From Galeopsis tetrahit (lineage: Eukaryota > Streptophyta > Magnoliopsida > Lamiales > Lamiaceae): a stretch of 64,000 nt of DNA. Of this stretch, positions 1 through 10,484 are shown one piece after another (the first letter of the stretch is position 1; every line of letters starts with the position of its first letter). A program made the position numbers and the translations under genes. The stretch spans positions 25,200,001-25,264,000 of the forward strand of contig OY776120.1 of assembly GCA_963675135.1 (NCBI GenBank). Direction: 5' to 3'. The notes beneath the pieces were generated by a model, which worked only from the letters and a program-made list of their open reading frames with translations, was not told the DNA's origin and made no database searches.

Positions 1-374
1 TGGTGAGTGAATTGTAAGGGTAATTGTGAATTTCAATATAATATTGCAATAGTATTTATTGAAAGATTTAAAAGACAACATGTTCTGTCCAAAAAAAGAC
101 AACATGTTTCTTCATTTTAATACTAATAGTTTTGATATGTTAAATTATATTTGTGTTACATTGCAATTTTCTTAATCGAAAGAGATTAGCAGGAAGATTA
201 ACATTATGAATCAAGAATGAACATGATCATCTCAATTTCATTTGAGAAACTAGTGTAAAACTCGCATTTTACGCGAGGGTTGACATAAGTTTATATTATG
301 TTTTAAATTTTAATTTATTAATTAAAAAAATTAAAACATGTACTATATATTTGTAAATTTCATTATTCTGTTAT
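1..374. other. AT-rich flank, nothing recognised
   Basis: This stretch is AT-rich with no ORF of note, no repeat termini and no RNA gene that I can recognise. It is the left flank of the LINE insertion. The first copy of the LINE target duplication begins at 375. Confidence 0.6.
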
Positions 375-426
375 AAAAAAAAATTAAATGTTTTTTTTTT
401 GAAAATATACAAGGAGTGTATAAAAT

Positions 427-2681
427 TTAAAGATAACAGATCTCCTTTATATATTGAGGAATATCATTTTCAACCCAATCGAAAGGTGTTGAAAAATTCC
501 AAGCCTCCTGGACTAACATGTGAGCTGCTTGATTATCATGTCGAGGAATGACATCATAGTCCCAAATCAAGAGCATTTGCAATAATCTTCTAATATCTTC
601 AACCAACTCAGCCTCCATTCCTTCAAAACACAAGGAAGCGTTTATAGCCCCCAATTGATTCTGCAGAATCCATTCGAATACTCGATATTTGAATTTTTTG
701 CCTAATGCAGCATTCTAATCCTTTTTTAACGGCAATAAGTTCTGCTGCAACGATAGATCCCGGGTTGCTGATACGTTCTCCTCCAGCCAAAACAACACAG
801 CCTTTACAATCAAATACAACAAACCCAACTGCAAAAAAATTCTTTGCAATATTAAAGGCTGCATCAGAAAAAAGGGTACCTTGATTTTGCTGAGTAGATC
901 CATCTTTCACCCCTTTTAAGCCACCCAGATTCTTATCCGCTTCCAAACAGCCCATGTTTTGAAAGTCCTCCCAATAATCAACAGCCCATTGTACTTTAAA
1001 AACTTTCGAATGTGCTCTTGCCTGCGTATTAAACTCATCCGAATGCAACCACCCACATCTCTCCCTCCATATAGCCCATGCGATGATAAGGATTAAAGAG
1101 AAAAGCTTCTGATCCAAGCTTTCTTTAAGAGCACACAGAAGCTGAAAAACTGACCCATTGTTGATTTTTTTAATTTTCTCCCATAATCCTTGATCCTTCC
1201 AAACACGTTTAGCAAACACACAACGAAAAAGAACATGCATCGTATCTGCAATAAACGCACCACAGCATAAACATGAATAGGAGATAGGCACATGATGCTT
1301 AGCCAGATTACCTTCCGCAGCTATGGAATCATTCAAAATTTTCCACCCAAAGATACGCACTTTTGGCGGCATTTTTAATTTCCAAAGATGATTCCATAGC
1401 AACTGAGAATGGTTGCGTCCGGATGAACTTGGCAAAGAACTTCTTCTAGACTGAATAGACATTCTATCTAGAAGCCAATACCCCGAAGCCACAGTATAAT
1501 TACCAGAAGCGTCTTCCGGCCAAAATTTTTGATCCAAATGTCCATGTCCAAGAATAGGGATTTTTAGAATCGCCTCTACCTCATTATGCCAAAAAGCCTG
1601 CTTGACTAATTCCACATTCCATTCTGATGTTGGCAAAATGAAACGACCAACTGACGAGGCACTAGCAATTCTAGATTTGATTCGGCCATCTCCATTTCCC
1701 ATAACCCATCTATCTTTGAAAATGTGCACCCCCATTCCATTGCCCAGTCTCCATCTAATGCCCTTTTCCAGTAGATCCTTACTCCACATTAATGATCTCC
1801 AAACAAACGATGGATTTGACCCAACTTCAGCACTCAAAATATCCGTATTTCTGAAGTATTTTGCTTTGAAAATCTTTCCCATAAGGGATTCAGGGCGAAC
1901 CAAAATTCGCCAAACCTGCTTAGCCAAAAGCGCCTTATTAAACATAACCATATTACGAAAGCCCAATCCACCATTTTCTCTTGATTTACACAGTTCACTC
2001 CATTTATTCCAGTGTAGCTTGTTATGTTCCTCCCTAATACCCCACCAAAAGTTTGCAGTCATCCTCTCCAAGTCCATACAAATCGAAGTTGGAATCCTGA
2101 AACATGACATAGCATAACATGGAATAGCATGAAGTACAGACTTGTTAAGAACTTCCTTACCACCTTCCGAGAACTGTTTATGACTCCACGAATTAATTTT
2201 CTGCTTCGCCCGATCCACCAAATAACTAAATTGATGTCGCTTTGCACGAACTGAAAAAGTAGGTAATCCTAAGTAAATATCATGGCCATTTGTTGAACGA
2301 ACACCTAAAACTTGTTTGACAATATCTCGGTTCACCAATTTCGTGTAAGGACTAAAGGTGATGGCAAACTTCTCAAAATTAATCAATTGGCCTGAAGCAG
2401 CTTCATACAATTGAATGCACTTCTTTAGGATCAGAGCCTCATGTCTTGTTGCTTTCATAAATATCAAACTGTCGTCTGCAAAAAAAAGATGAGAAATAGA
2501 TGGTGCATTTCTCGCGATTCGAACCCCTGAAAACACATTTCTTCTCATAGCATCTTTAATAAGTGATGAAAAAGCCTGAGCACAGATGACAAACAAAAAT
2601 GGGGATAGCGGATCACCTTGACGAAGACCTCTTGAAGGTATAAAAGGCTGCGAAGTCGAACCATTAACACACACCTCATAA
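427..2681 (-). pseudogene. LINE ORF2, 3' part: reverse transcriptase C-half, zf-RVT, RNase H
   Basis: Reading on from the gap, the protein shows reverse transcriptase motifs RQGDPLSP and FADDS (catalytic Asp pair), the thumb region, then a zf-RVT zinc-binding domain (W-KLKMPPKVRIFGWK ... CLCCG ... H-LFRC). A plant-type RNase H (RVT_3) follows, starting FSDAAF. In the RNase H the frame breaks at a run of five C (648-652). The last 75 residues, ending at 427, continue in another frame, including a typical I-RHDNQAAHML segment. This is the C-terminal two thirds of a plant L1 ORF2. In the LINE cycle it would copy element RNA into DNA at a nicked target. It is non-functional here because of the frameshifts and the gap upstream. 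Confidence 0.88.
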
Positions 2682-2881
2682 NNNNNNNNNNNNNNNNNNN
2701 NNNNNNNNNNNNNNNNNNNNNNNNNNNNNNNNNNNNNNNNNNNNNNNNNNNNNNNNNNNNNNNNNNNNNNNNNNNNNNNNNNNNNNNNNNNNNNNNNNNN
2801 NNNNNNNNNNNNNNNNNNNNNNNNNNNNNNNNNNNNNNNNNNNNNNNNNNNNNNNNNNNNNNNNNNNNNNNNNNNNNNNNN
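2682..2881. other. Assembly gap of 200 N
   Basis: Exactly 200 unknown bases. The gap falls inside LINE ORF2 between the start of the reverse transcriptase domain and its QGDPLSP motif. Plant L1 proteins normally have clearly more than 67 residues here, including motif F-x-DW or D-SKAYD. The length is therefore probably a nominal placeholder, or sequence is missing. Confidence 0.95.
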
Positions 2882-4293
2882 TCCAAGAATTCAAAGGTGT
2901 CGCACCATTCAAATGCATCAATATCTGTTCACTCACCTCCTCTCCAATTGTACTCCAATTGACTTGATAAAACGAAGCTGGGAATCCATCCGGAACCCGG
3001 AGCCTTCCAAGGGTTAAGATCCTTGATAGCTTTGTTCACCTCCTCCCTAGAAAACGGCACATCAAGCAATCGTATCTGCTCATCAGAAAGCTGACTATTC
3101 AATTCATGTGTTGCCTCATGAAGCATGTGAGAACTGGGATTACAAGACTTGAATATATTCTCAAAATAGCTAACAAACAAACACTTGATTCCATAGTGGT
3201 TATATATCCATTCTCCAGAAGCATTTTGAATTTTGGATATACGATTTGTACATCTTCTTTGATTGGCTCGACTATGAAAAATTTTTGTGTTTCGTTCGCC
3301 TTCTTTAATCCAAGAAACCCTAGATCTTTGTTTCCAATACCATTCTTCTTGAGAATGCAGCTTATCCAATTCTTTCTCCAAGGTTTTCAGCTTTGGAATA
3401 TCCGGAATCCTATCTTCATTGTCCACTTCTGCCTTGATTTGGTTTTGAGTATGACCAATACGAGTAGCCAAAGACCCACCTTTCTTGATTGCCCACTTTT
3501 TAATAGATTTACCACATTGTTGTAATGAAACTGGTAAATCCAATGGTCTTCCCTTCACAGCCCATACTTTGCCAATCATTTTCTTAAAATCAGTTTCTTT
3601 AACCCAATGATTCTCAAAGCGAAATCCCCTTTTCGGATTATCAAGAACAGCCCCACTGGTTGTATCACATGTGATTAAAAGAGGTCGATGGTCCGATCCC
3701 ATAAAATCTAATGCTTTAACTTCATAGGCTGGAAAAACATTGATCCATTCATTAGTTGCTACAAATGTATCAAGTTTTTCTTGAATTAAATCCGTTCCAC
3801 TTCGCTTATTCATCCATGTAAATCGAGGACCATTAATCTTTAAATTAATTAGACCATTGTGAGTAAGGGCATCTTGAAAGTTCAATAATCTTGACAATGG
3901 TGTATTAGCAAATTGATGACAATTCCCAATTCGATTAAGCAAGTCCCAAGAAAATTTACGATCTTCTAATTTCGAACTATCTTGAAACCCCGTGAACCTC
4001 CACTTAATATCATGAGAAGATAACAAACAATCAATATGTGCACAAGAGTAAGAGGCAATATCAAGCACAACATTTTTCCAAAACATCATTAATCCCCCAG
4101 AATATCCCTTCGCATTAACAGCAAAACAACATTGAAAGCCAAGTCTTGATTTCAAAAGATCGGCTCTTGCCGATGAACATCTAGATTCAGAAATAAACAT
4201 AACAGAAGGACGGAATTTTAAAACTAAACGACTAAGACGACTGAATGCCCGAGCTCCACTAACACCTCGGGCATTCCAGCAGATGATGATCAC
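2882..4293 (-). pseudogene. LINE ORF2, 5' part: endonuclease and start of reverse transcriptase
   Basis: The protein begins MIIICWNARGV (first codon GTG in this copy), the hallmark N-terminus of the L1 apurinic-like endonuclease (exonuclease-endonuclease-phosphatase fold). It keeps SESRC (metal-binding Glu), a G-RFTWMN segment and the GSDHRPL catalytic His motif. After a linker the reverse transcriptase begins (VNKAIKDLNPWKAPG). There an extra base near 2994 shifts the frame. The expected PDGFPASFYQ-type continuation is found in the next frame and runs into the gap. The GTG overlaps the ORF1 stop by two bases, so the two ORFs are directly adjacent. Confidence 0.87.
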
Positions 4294-4659
4294 TTTCCAT
4301 GGTGGGGCTGATCAACTTCAGCCTCCACCGTATCCCTAATCACCAAAGGAGCCCCATACGACTCAAACATGCTCCTTGCTTTTTTGCATCGATCAGCCAC
4401 ATCTTTCACAATCTCCCCTTCAGACCATCCTTTCCCATCACCCCAAAAACCCATGATCACACCTTCACCATCGTCTCTTGGCCTTTTCTTATAAGGGACC
4501 ACAAAGCTATTAGCCGAGTCCGCCTGCATCGGAATATGCTTAGCTGGAGCCACCGTTTCAGTTTCTGGGACTACATGTGGAGGTTGAGCTATCGTCTCAT
4601 AGACAGGCATAAAAGGCTCCTCCCCTTCATAAAGAATCTCCACATAAGAAGCATGGTAT
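4290..4659 (-). pseudogene. LINE ORF1, 3' part (beyond the CACTA insertion)
   Basis: This is the C-terminal part of LINE ORF1, about 122 codons with the stop at 4290-4292. It is basic and low in recognisable domains (VVPYKKRPRDDGEG, then a Lys/Arg-rich stretch), as is usual for the tail of plant LINE ORF1. It is separated from the rest of ORF1 by the CACTA element. If the element and one copy of its TAT duplication are discounted, the frame is continuous with 7273-8423, totalling 506 codons including the stop. The apparent start at 4643 is an artefact of the insertion. Confidence 0.82.
4657..4659. repeat. CACTA target-site duplication (TAT), left copy
   Basis: The three bases TAT directly precede the terminal CACTACAAGAAA and are repeated after the other terminus at 7273-7275. 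A 3-bp duplication is diagnostic for En/Spm (CACTA) elements. Confidence 0.85.
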
Positions 4660-4778
4660 CACTACAAGAAACAGGGGGAATAGCGACGAAAATTTTGCGA
4701 CAAATCTAAATTTAATCGCTAAAATCAAATTTTAGCAACGAAATAAAAAATTTTGTCGCTAAATTGTTAGATTTAATA

Positions 4779-5985
4779 TTTGCAACAAAATTTATATATT
4801 TCGTCGCTATATTAGCAACAAATTGCTTCATTTTGTTGTTAATAATCAAAACAACAATGAAAATTACATTTCGTCGCTAATATTTTGCAATGAAATATAA
4901 ATTTTCGTGGCTATATTCTTGAAATGAATTTTTGCAACAAAATTTATATATCTCATCGCTATATTAACAACAGATTGCTTCATTTTGTTGGTAATAATCA
5001 GAACAACAATGAAAATTATATTTCGTTGCTAATATTTTGCGATGAATTAGAAATTTTCGTGGCTAATTTCTTGAAATTAATTTTTGCAACAAAATTTATA
5101 TATTTCATCGCTATATTAGCAACAAATTGCTTCATTTTGTTGTTAATAATCAGAACAACAATGAAAATTATATTTCGTTGCTAATATTTTGCGATGATAT
5201 ATAAATTTTTGTGGCTAATTTCTTGAAATTAATTTTTGCAACAAAATCTATATATTTCATCGCTATATTAGCAACAAATTGCTTCATTTTGTTGTTAATA
5301 ATCAGAACAGCAATGAAAATTATATTTTGTCACTAACATTTTGCGATGAAATTGAAATTTTCGTGGCTAATTTATTGAAATTAATTTTTGCAATGAAATT
5401 AAAATATTGTATCGCTATAATAGCAACAAATTGCTTCATTTTGTTGTTAATAATCAGAACAGCAATGAAAATTATATTTCGTCGCTAATATTTTGCGATG
5501 AAATATAATTTTTTGTGGCTAATTTATTGAAATTAATTTTTGCGATGAAATAAAAAAAATTTATCACTAAACTAGCAACACATTCTTTTATTTTGTTGTT
5601 AATAATAAGGACAACAATGAAAAATATATTTAGTCGCTATTATTTTACGATGAAATATATTTTTGTGGCTAATTTCTTGGAATTAATATTTACAACAAAA
5701 TTAAAATATTTCACCGCCACACTTTCAACAAATTATTTTATTTTGTTGTTAATAATAAGAACAACGGTGAAAATTGTATTTCGTCGTTAATATTTTAGTG
5801 ACAAAATTAAAATTTGCATGATTAATTTTGTGGATTTAATATTCGAGATAAAATTAAAATATTTCATCACTATATTAGCAACACAACATTTTATTTTATT
5901 CTTAATAACCAGAACAATAATGAAAATTATATTTCGTCTCTAATATTTTAGTAATGAAATAGATTATTTCATGTTTAATTCTAAT
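4779..5985. repeat. 152-bp tandem repeat inside the CACTA element (about 8 units)
   Basis: The landmark TTTGCAAC or a variant recurs at 4779, 4931, 5083, 5235, 5387, 5539, 5689 and 5841, giving a spacing of 152 bp (one step of 150). Each unit includes a CGCTA-TATTAGCAACAAATTG segment, an ATTTCGT(C/T)GCTAATATT segment and a GTGGCTAATTT segment, so the subterminal binding motif is repeated once or more per unit. Units diverge towards 5985. Short ORFs reported here are artefacts of repetition. Confidence 0.85.
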
Positions 5986-6554
5986 GAATTAAAAATGGTT
6001 GTCGTTTAAACATAATAAAGGAAAAAAGTTTGAGTGCATGCACAATGTGAAATAATAGACACGATTCCAACACTATGATGTTTGAAATAATAGGATCAAT
6101 ATAATTACATTTACTTTTACACTATTAAGTTTTTTATTTGATTTATTTTGGGGTATAATTTTTTGAGGGAAAAGTACTACTTCAACTATGCATATTAAAT
6201 CAAGAAAATCGGTTTATATAATTAAATGTTTAATAATTCTCCATATTTGGTGTCTTATAAATCAGTTTGAATGTTTATAAAAATATTTATAAATATGATG
6301 ATGCAAATGAAGATGGACATAAAGATGAGAGGATGAAGATTGGATGTAATATTTATTATTTTTTTGGAATTGTTAAAGTAACATTGATTTTTTACAATTA
6401 GAATTGTTTTAAAAATTACAATATATATACAAAAATATATACATATATACAAGTTAAAAATTAATCAATTAATATATGTGAAATAAATTATTGAATAAGT
6501 AAATTAACTAAATTAATAAAAATTGAATACATATATAATTAATATTAAAAACTG

Positions 6555-6650
6555 AATCAAAGAGTTGTCTGCCCTAGTGGTGGGCGCCCAGCTATGGGCG
6601 CTCACCCACCTAGGATCGATTCCCACCAAGACCAAATAAATAGTCATTTA
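6555..6650 (+). mobile_element. Possible tRNA-derived SINE remnant
   Basis: An A-box-like TGCCCTAGTGG (6570-6580) and a B-box-like GGATCGATTCC (6613-6623) lie about 33 bp apart, with a GC-rich hairpin (TGGGCGCCCAGC / GGGCGCTCACCCA) between them. That arrangement is what a tRNA-related SINE head looks like. No poly-A or poly-T tail and no target duplication were identified, so this could also be chance or a tRNA fragment. Confidence 0.4.
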
Positions 6651-6657
6651 AATAAAA

Positions 6658-6830
6658 TGGGGGAGGGGGTATGTGGGTGTGGATTGGGTTGGGGCGGTTC
6701 GGGTGTGGGTCGGTTGGGACGGGTCGGGTGTGGGTGCAGTACGGGTTGGGTTGGGGCGGGTAGGGTGTGGGTGCGGTACGGGTTGGGTTAGGGTCGGTTG
6801 GGGCGGGTCGGGTGTAGGTGCGGGTTGGTC
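6658..6830 (+). repeat. G-rich minisatellite
   Basis: Irregular tandem copies of GGGTTGGG(T/G)CGGGTCGGGTGTGGGTGCGGTAC-like units about 40-50 bp long. The plus strand carries dozens of GGG runs separated by 1-6 bases, a sequence able to form G-quadruplexes. ORFs on both strands here are low complexity (Gly/Val or Pro/Thr) and not genes. Confidence 0.75.
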
Positions 6831-7008
6831 GATTGCGGAAGTGGGTTTAGAGAATAATTCGTAAATCGGATATCCATAGCCAAATATTAGCGACAAAAAT
6901 ATGGGTTTCATCACTAACTTAGCGATGAAATAATTTCGTCGCAGGATTTGTTGTTATACACCCGTCGCTAACGTGTTTGCGACAAATATTTGATTTTCCT
7001 CGCAAACA

Positions 7009-7112
7009 TTTTGCGATGAAACTCATATTTTCGTTGCTAATATTTTGCGATGAAACTCAAATTTTTGTTGCTAATATTTTGCGATGAAACTCAAATTTTC
7101 ATCGCAAACATT
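7009..7112. repeat. 34-bp subterminal tandem repeat, right end of the CACTA element
   Basis: TTGCGATGAAACTCA recurs at 7011, 7045 and 7079, a 34-bp period. Each unit ends in a (C/T)G(T/C)TGCTAATATT-type motif. Together with the GCGAC motifs to 7260 it forms the right subterminal region, inverted relative to the left one. Confidence 0.75.
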
Positions 7113-7272
7113 TGCGACAAAAATAATTTTTTTTGTCGCAAACACGTTAGCGACGGGCGTATAGCAACAAATCCCGCGACAAAATTATTTCATCACTAAT
7201 TCACGTTAGCGACGAAAATATTATAATTGGCGACAAATATTTTCACGGCTAAATCGCAGTTTTCTTGTAGTG

Positions 7273-8423
7273 TATGCAGTACTGAGATCCCTCCCCACAA
7301 AATGAACTACTCGATAATCACTTCCATTCTCCACCCCATGCAATGGTTCTTTAAGATAGCAATGTTGAAATCCCATAGGAACAGAAAAAGAAATAGGATC
7401 CAAATACTTACCCGTTCGTGGATCCAGACGACCCATCTTGTTATGCCTTATGCTACAATGACCCACCTCCATCTCGCCTTGTTGAGGTATCAGCTCCTCA
7501 AAACGTCGAACTTCCTGTCTCTTCTGTGGGCCTATCTCCAGCCGAGTCTCCACCTCCTCAACATCCACTGCCACCGCCTTCCCTTTTTCAAGTCTATGAG
7601 CCTCCTCATCCAAATGCATGTGTCGATCTGCCGATTCCCCATTCCCAACTTGAAGAAGTTGGAAGAAACTGGCCAACTCTTCCTCCGTAGGGCTCTTCTT
7701 CTTATTCGTCTGTAACCACAAAGGGAAAAAACGATGTTCCTTGCACCGTGCATCAGATTTACCATAAGCAATTAAACATTCTTTTTCCGAATGATCCATC
7801 ATTCCACACATAGTACAAAATCCAGATAGGCGTTCATACCTAAACACCGCCGTAATCGGCTCATTTTCTACTGTAATATAAAAAAACCTACACAAAGGTT
7901 TCGAAACATCCAAAAGCACCCTAATCCTAAGGCACTCCCCCCACGCAACCTCACCCTCTTTAACATCAACCTCCACCACATCACCCACAATACTCCCAAT
8001 TTTGAGTCCTAAAATTTTACTCATAGCAAACAATTGAAAGCCATGAACCTGGATCCAGAACGGGACGAAGTTAAGCTTGAGTTGAGATAGTCTTTCACCA
8101 CCATGCAACCTTTCCAGCACCACCAATGATCGCCGAACATTCCACGGCTGCTCAAGCAACACCTCATTTATTTTAGCAGCAGAGTCAAATGTGAGCAGAA
8201 AGAGCCCCTCACCAGCACCCACAATCCGCAGCGGAATACGCAATCTCCAAGCTCTGCCCAAGATCTCCTTCAGTTCAGCAATAGTAATTGGTCGCCTCGC
8301 CACAAACCTCAAGACGAGCGTATTCTGTGGAACCGCCAAATCAGTGCGTTGCGCCACCAGGTGTGTGGTTTCTCTGTGAGAAATCCGGAAGTCTTCCATC
8401 ATTTGGTTAATAGAATCCGCCAT
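7273..8423 (-). pseudogene. LINE ORF1, 5' part: DUF4283-like domain and CCHC knuckle
   Basis: I start at the ATG at 8423 (MADSINQMMEDF) because the 102 residues upstream in the same frame are not protein-like and lie in the leader. Residues about 40-170 resemble the DUF4283 domain of plant LINE ORF1 (LVLRFVARRPITIAELKEIL ... FDSAAKINEVLLEQPWNVRRSLVVL). A zf-CCHC_4-type knuckle follows (ERLSGFCTMCGMMDHSEKEC). Such proteins bind the element RNA and form the LINE particle. The frame is open up to the CACTA element, which splits a codon, and it resumes at 4659. Confidence 0.87.
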
Positions 8424-8984
8424 AGAGAAGAAATGGGAGAAATTTATGTAGAAGAAAAACTTTATGAGGAGAAGTGAGTATAAAATGAAACCATCCACCC
8501 AATATATAGAGAGGGATATACGAACCGCCGGTGGTAAAAATAAAACCACAGAATCGAAACTAGCAAAATCCCTCATGTCATGATTGCGAGAGAGGGGAAA
8601 TCCCCCGTATATCCATCTGCCAATCCCCTTTCTTCCTCTCAAACACTGTCTCCTAGAAGAATGATGGATCCCCATTTCACCCCCAATTCTTGCGCGAGTA
8701 GCCTGCAATGTCTGATCAGAATCTTCCACTCCCCAAAAAACAAATGATTAGAATAATTTTTTGGCCAATACAAATGAAACCCAACATGAGATGAAAAGTA
8801 ATCTCCAAATCCAAGAAAAGGCAAAACTCAAATCGGGGAAAAGGAGCCGGAAAACGAAGCGGTGCAAAAGGTTTTCAAGAAAACCCCAGATACCAAGAAA
8901 TCGCCCTATGAGAAGAGAGAATTCTCGCGGAGAGAGAGAAAATTATGTGTGTTACATCCATTCATTGTCTTGTTAAAAAAAAAA
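8424..8984 (-). other. LINE 5' leader
   Basis: On the minus strand the leader carries a CTCTCTCTCCGCGAG-type stretch near 8920-8940, as often seen at plant L1 5' ends, and no domain. The frame is open from 8729 but the translated residues are not recognisable. The element boundary is set by the A-run and target duplication at 8985-9000. Confidence 0.6.
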
Positions 8985-9000
8985 AAAAAAAAATTAAATG

Positions 9001-9593
9001 TTGTATCAATAAAGATTTCATCATATATATATATATAATAGAAAAGAGAATTATAAAGAATAAAATGATCTAAAAAAACTTCAAAACTGAACATTAACGT
9101 TGAACATCAGTGTTATTCTGGAATTGAATTTTGTAAAGATGATTTGTTGACAATAAACTCCAGAAATTATAACTTATTTCTTCTTGAACAGTATTCTCAA
9201 ATTTAAGATCTTCAATAAACATTCAAAATCTTCAAAATTCTTCGTACGAATCTGATGAAATCTTTTTAAAATGTCTTCAAAAAACATCTTCAATTTCTGA
9301 TTGAAATCTTCAAACCTTAACATTCAAAATCTTCAAAATTCATTCAAAAAAATTCAGGTGAATCTAACGAAAGCTTAAGTCTTGACAAACAAAAATTAAA
9401 ATCAATAACTAAACTACATATCTACCAAAAAATGAAAATATACATAATAGCTTATAATTTAAATCTGTAAAATTCTATTGTAGAACAATACATAAGTAAA
9501 AAAAAATCATAACTACATTAAAAACAAAAACATGGAGTAAAAATAAGAATGTAAGATTGATATTCTACATATTTGGAGAAGGAACTAGGAAGA
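9001..9593. other. AT-rich spacer, nothing recognised
   Basis: AT-rich DNA with several imperfect repeats of CTTCAAAATCTTCA-like words around 9200-9330. No gene, transposon end or RNA feature could be supported. Confidence 0.5.
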
Positions 9594-9601
9594 GAGAAAA
9601 G

Positions 9602-10011
9602 TAGGGATGGCAATTTCAACCCGCCCCGCCCCAACCCGTGCTATTTGGGTCGCTTCGCTCCGGACCCGTATTGAAACGGGTCGGGTCCGGGTATCACCCT
9701 CAATCCGTGACCCGTTTTTATATTTATTTTTTATAAAAACAATAATTCACCTTAAAAAATGTTAAAATAAATTTATAAACATGCTTCTAAGCTATTTTAT
9801 TTATTTTTCAATACAAATCTAAATTTTATGTTATATGTTTTTTAAAAAAATTATTATTTTTCAATTTTTTTTGTAATTTTTTTTATAATGGGTCGCCCCG
9901 TTTTGCCCCGGCCCGCCCCGTGTCCCGAACGAGTCGGCCCGACCCGGACCCGAATTAAAACGGGTCAGGTCCGGGTATCGTGATACCCGACCCGGCCCAT
10001 TGCCATCCCTA
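9602..10011. mobile_element. hAT-type MITE, 410 bp, GC-rich ends
   Basis: Terminal inverted repeat TAGGGATGGCAAT at 9602-9614 and its complement at 9999-10011. A perfect 8-bp duplication GAGAAAAG lies at 9594-9601 and 10012-10019, the size made by hAT transposases. Both ends hold GC-rich arrays of GACCCG/CGGGTC words around an AT-rich core. There is no coding capacity. Confidence 0.92.
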
Positions 10012-10019
10012 GAGAAAAG

Positions 10020-10476
10020 TGTAAAAAAAAAATTAGGGTTGTTGAAACGAAAGAAATGTGTTGAGATTTATATAGAGTAAAAATAAGAATGTAGGGTTAA
10101 GATTAAAACTTAAAATTGAAATTGAGGGTTGAGATTAAATGAATAAAAGTCAAACTAGTGAGAGTTGATGAATTTTGAAATGAAGTGATTTTAGAAGAGA
10201 GAGATTGAGATAGACCAATGAAACAGTGACATGTGACTACTAAAATGTTTGCAAATATATGATATAAAGACTTCTTGAAAATTTCAAAGGGAGATAAACA
10301 CATTGAGTAGGTACCACACTTTCGTATTTTTACTGATTATTTTATCTTGTGAATTTCTCTAAAAAAAAACTACTAAGAAATTTATCATAAAAAAAAATAG
10401 GAAGATTCAATTGCAATTTTAGAAAAACTGAGATACAAAGCCACGTGAATCTTTGTGATTAGTGTGATAATTGATT
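10020..10476. other. Spacer, nothing recognised
   Basis: AT-rich sequence between the two hAT MITEs. No feature beyond simple A runs was recognised. Confidence 0.5.
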
Positions 10477-10484
10477 AGTGTGAT

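Larger units (their letters stand above)
4660..7272. mobile_element. Non-autonomous CACTA (En/Spm) element
   Basis: The element begins CACTACAAGAAA and ends TTTCTTGTAGTG, flanked by TAT duplications (4657-4659, 7273-7275). Both ends carry many copies of GCGACGAAA/TTTCGTCGCTA-type subterminal motifs in both orientations, as expected for transposase (TNPA-like) binding regions. No transposase ORF is present, so it would need a helper. The interior holds a 152-bp tandem repeat (4779-5985), AT-rich filler (about 6000-6550), a SINE-like segment and a G-rich minisatellite (6658-6830). It is inserted in LINE ORF1, so it is younger than the LINE. Confidence 0.9.
391..8984 (-). mobile_element. L1-type LINE (non-LTR retrotransposon), interrupted by a CACTA element
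   Basis: Minus-strand LINE with the order 5'UTR, ORF1 (DUF4283-like domain plus CCHC knuckle), ORF2 (endonuclease, reverse transcriptase, zf-RVT, RNase H) and a short poly-A seen as T10 at 391-400. A 16-bp direct repeat (A9 followed by TTAAATG) lies at 375-390 and 8985-9000, as expected for a target-primed insertion, so I take these as the element limits. The copy is dead. ORF1 is split by a CACTA insertion (4660-7272), ORF2 has a one-base frameshift near 2994 and another near 648-652, and 2682-2881 is an assembly gap inside the reverse transcriptase. The right-hand repeat sits inside a 19-A run, so the 5' limit is uncertain by some bases. Confidence 0.88.

Noticed and set aside
427..654. Separate small gene
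   Set aside because: It is the frameshifted end of the LINE RNase H domain (RHDNQAAH motif).
6594..6914. Gly/Val-rich and Pro/Thr-rich ORFs in the G-rich repeat
   Set aside because: They are translations of a minisatellite in both orientations, with no start context or conservation.
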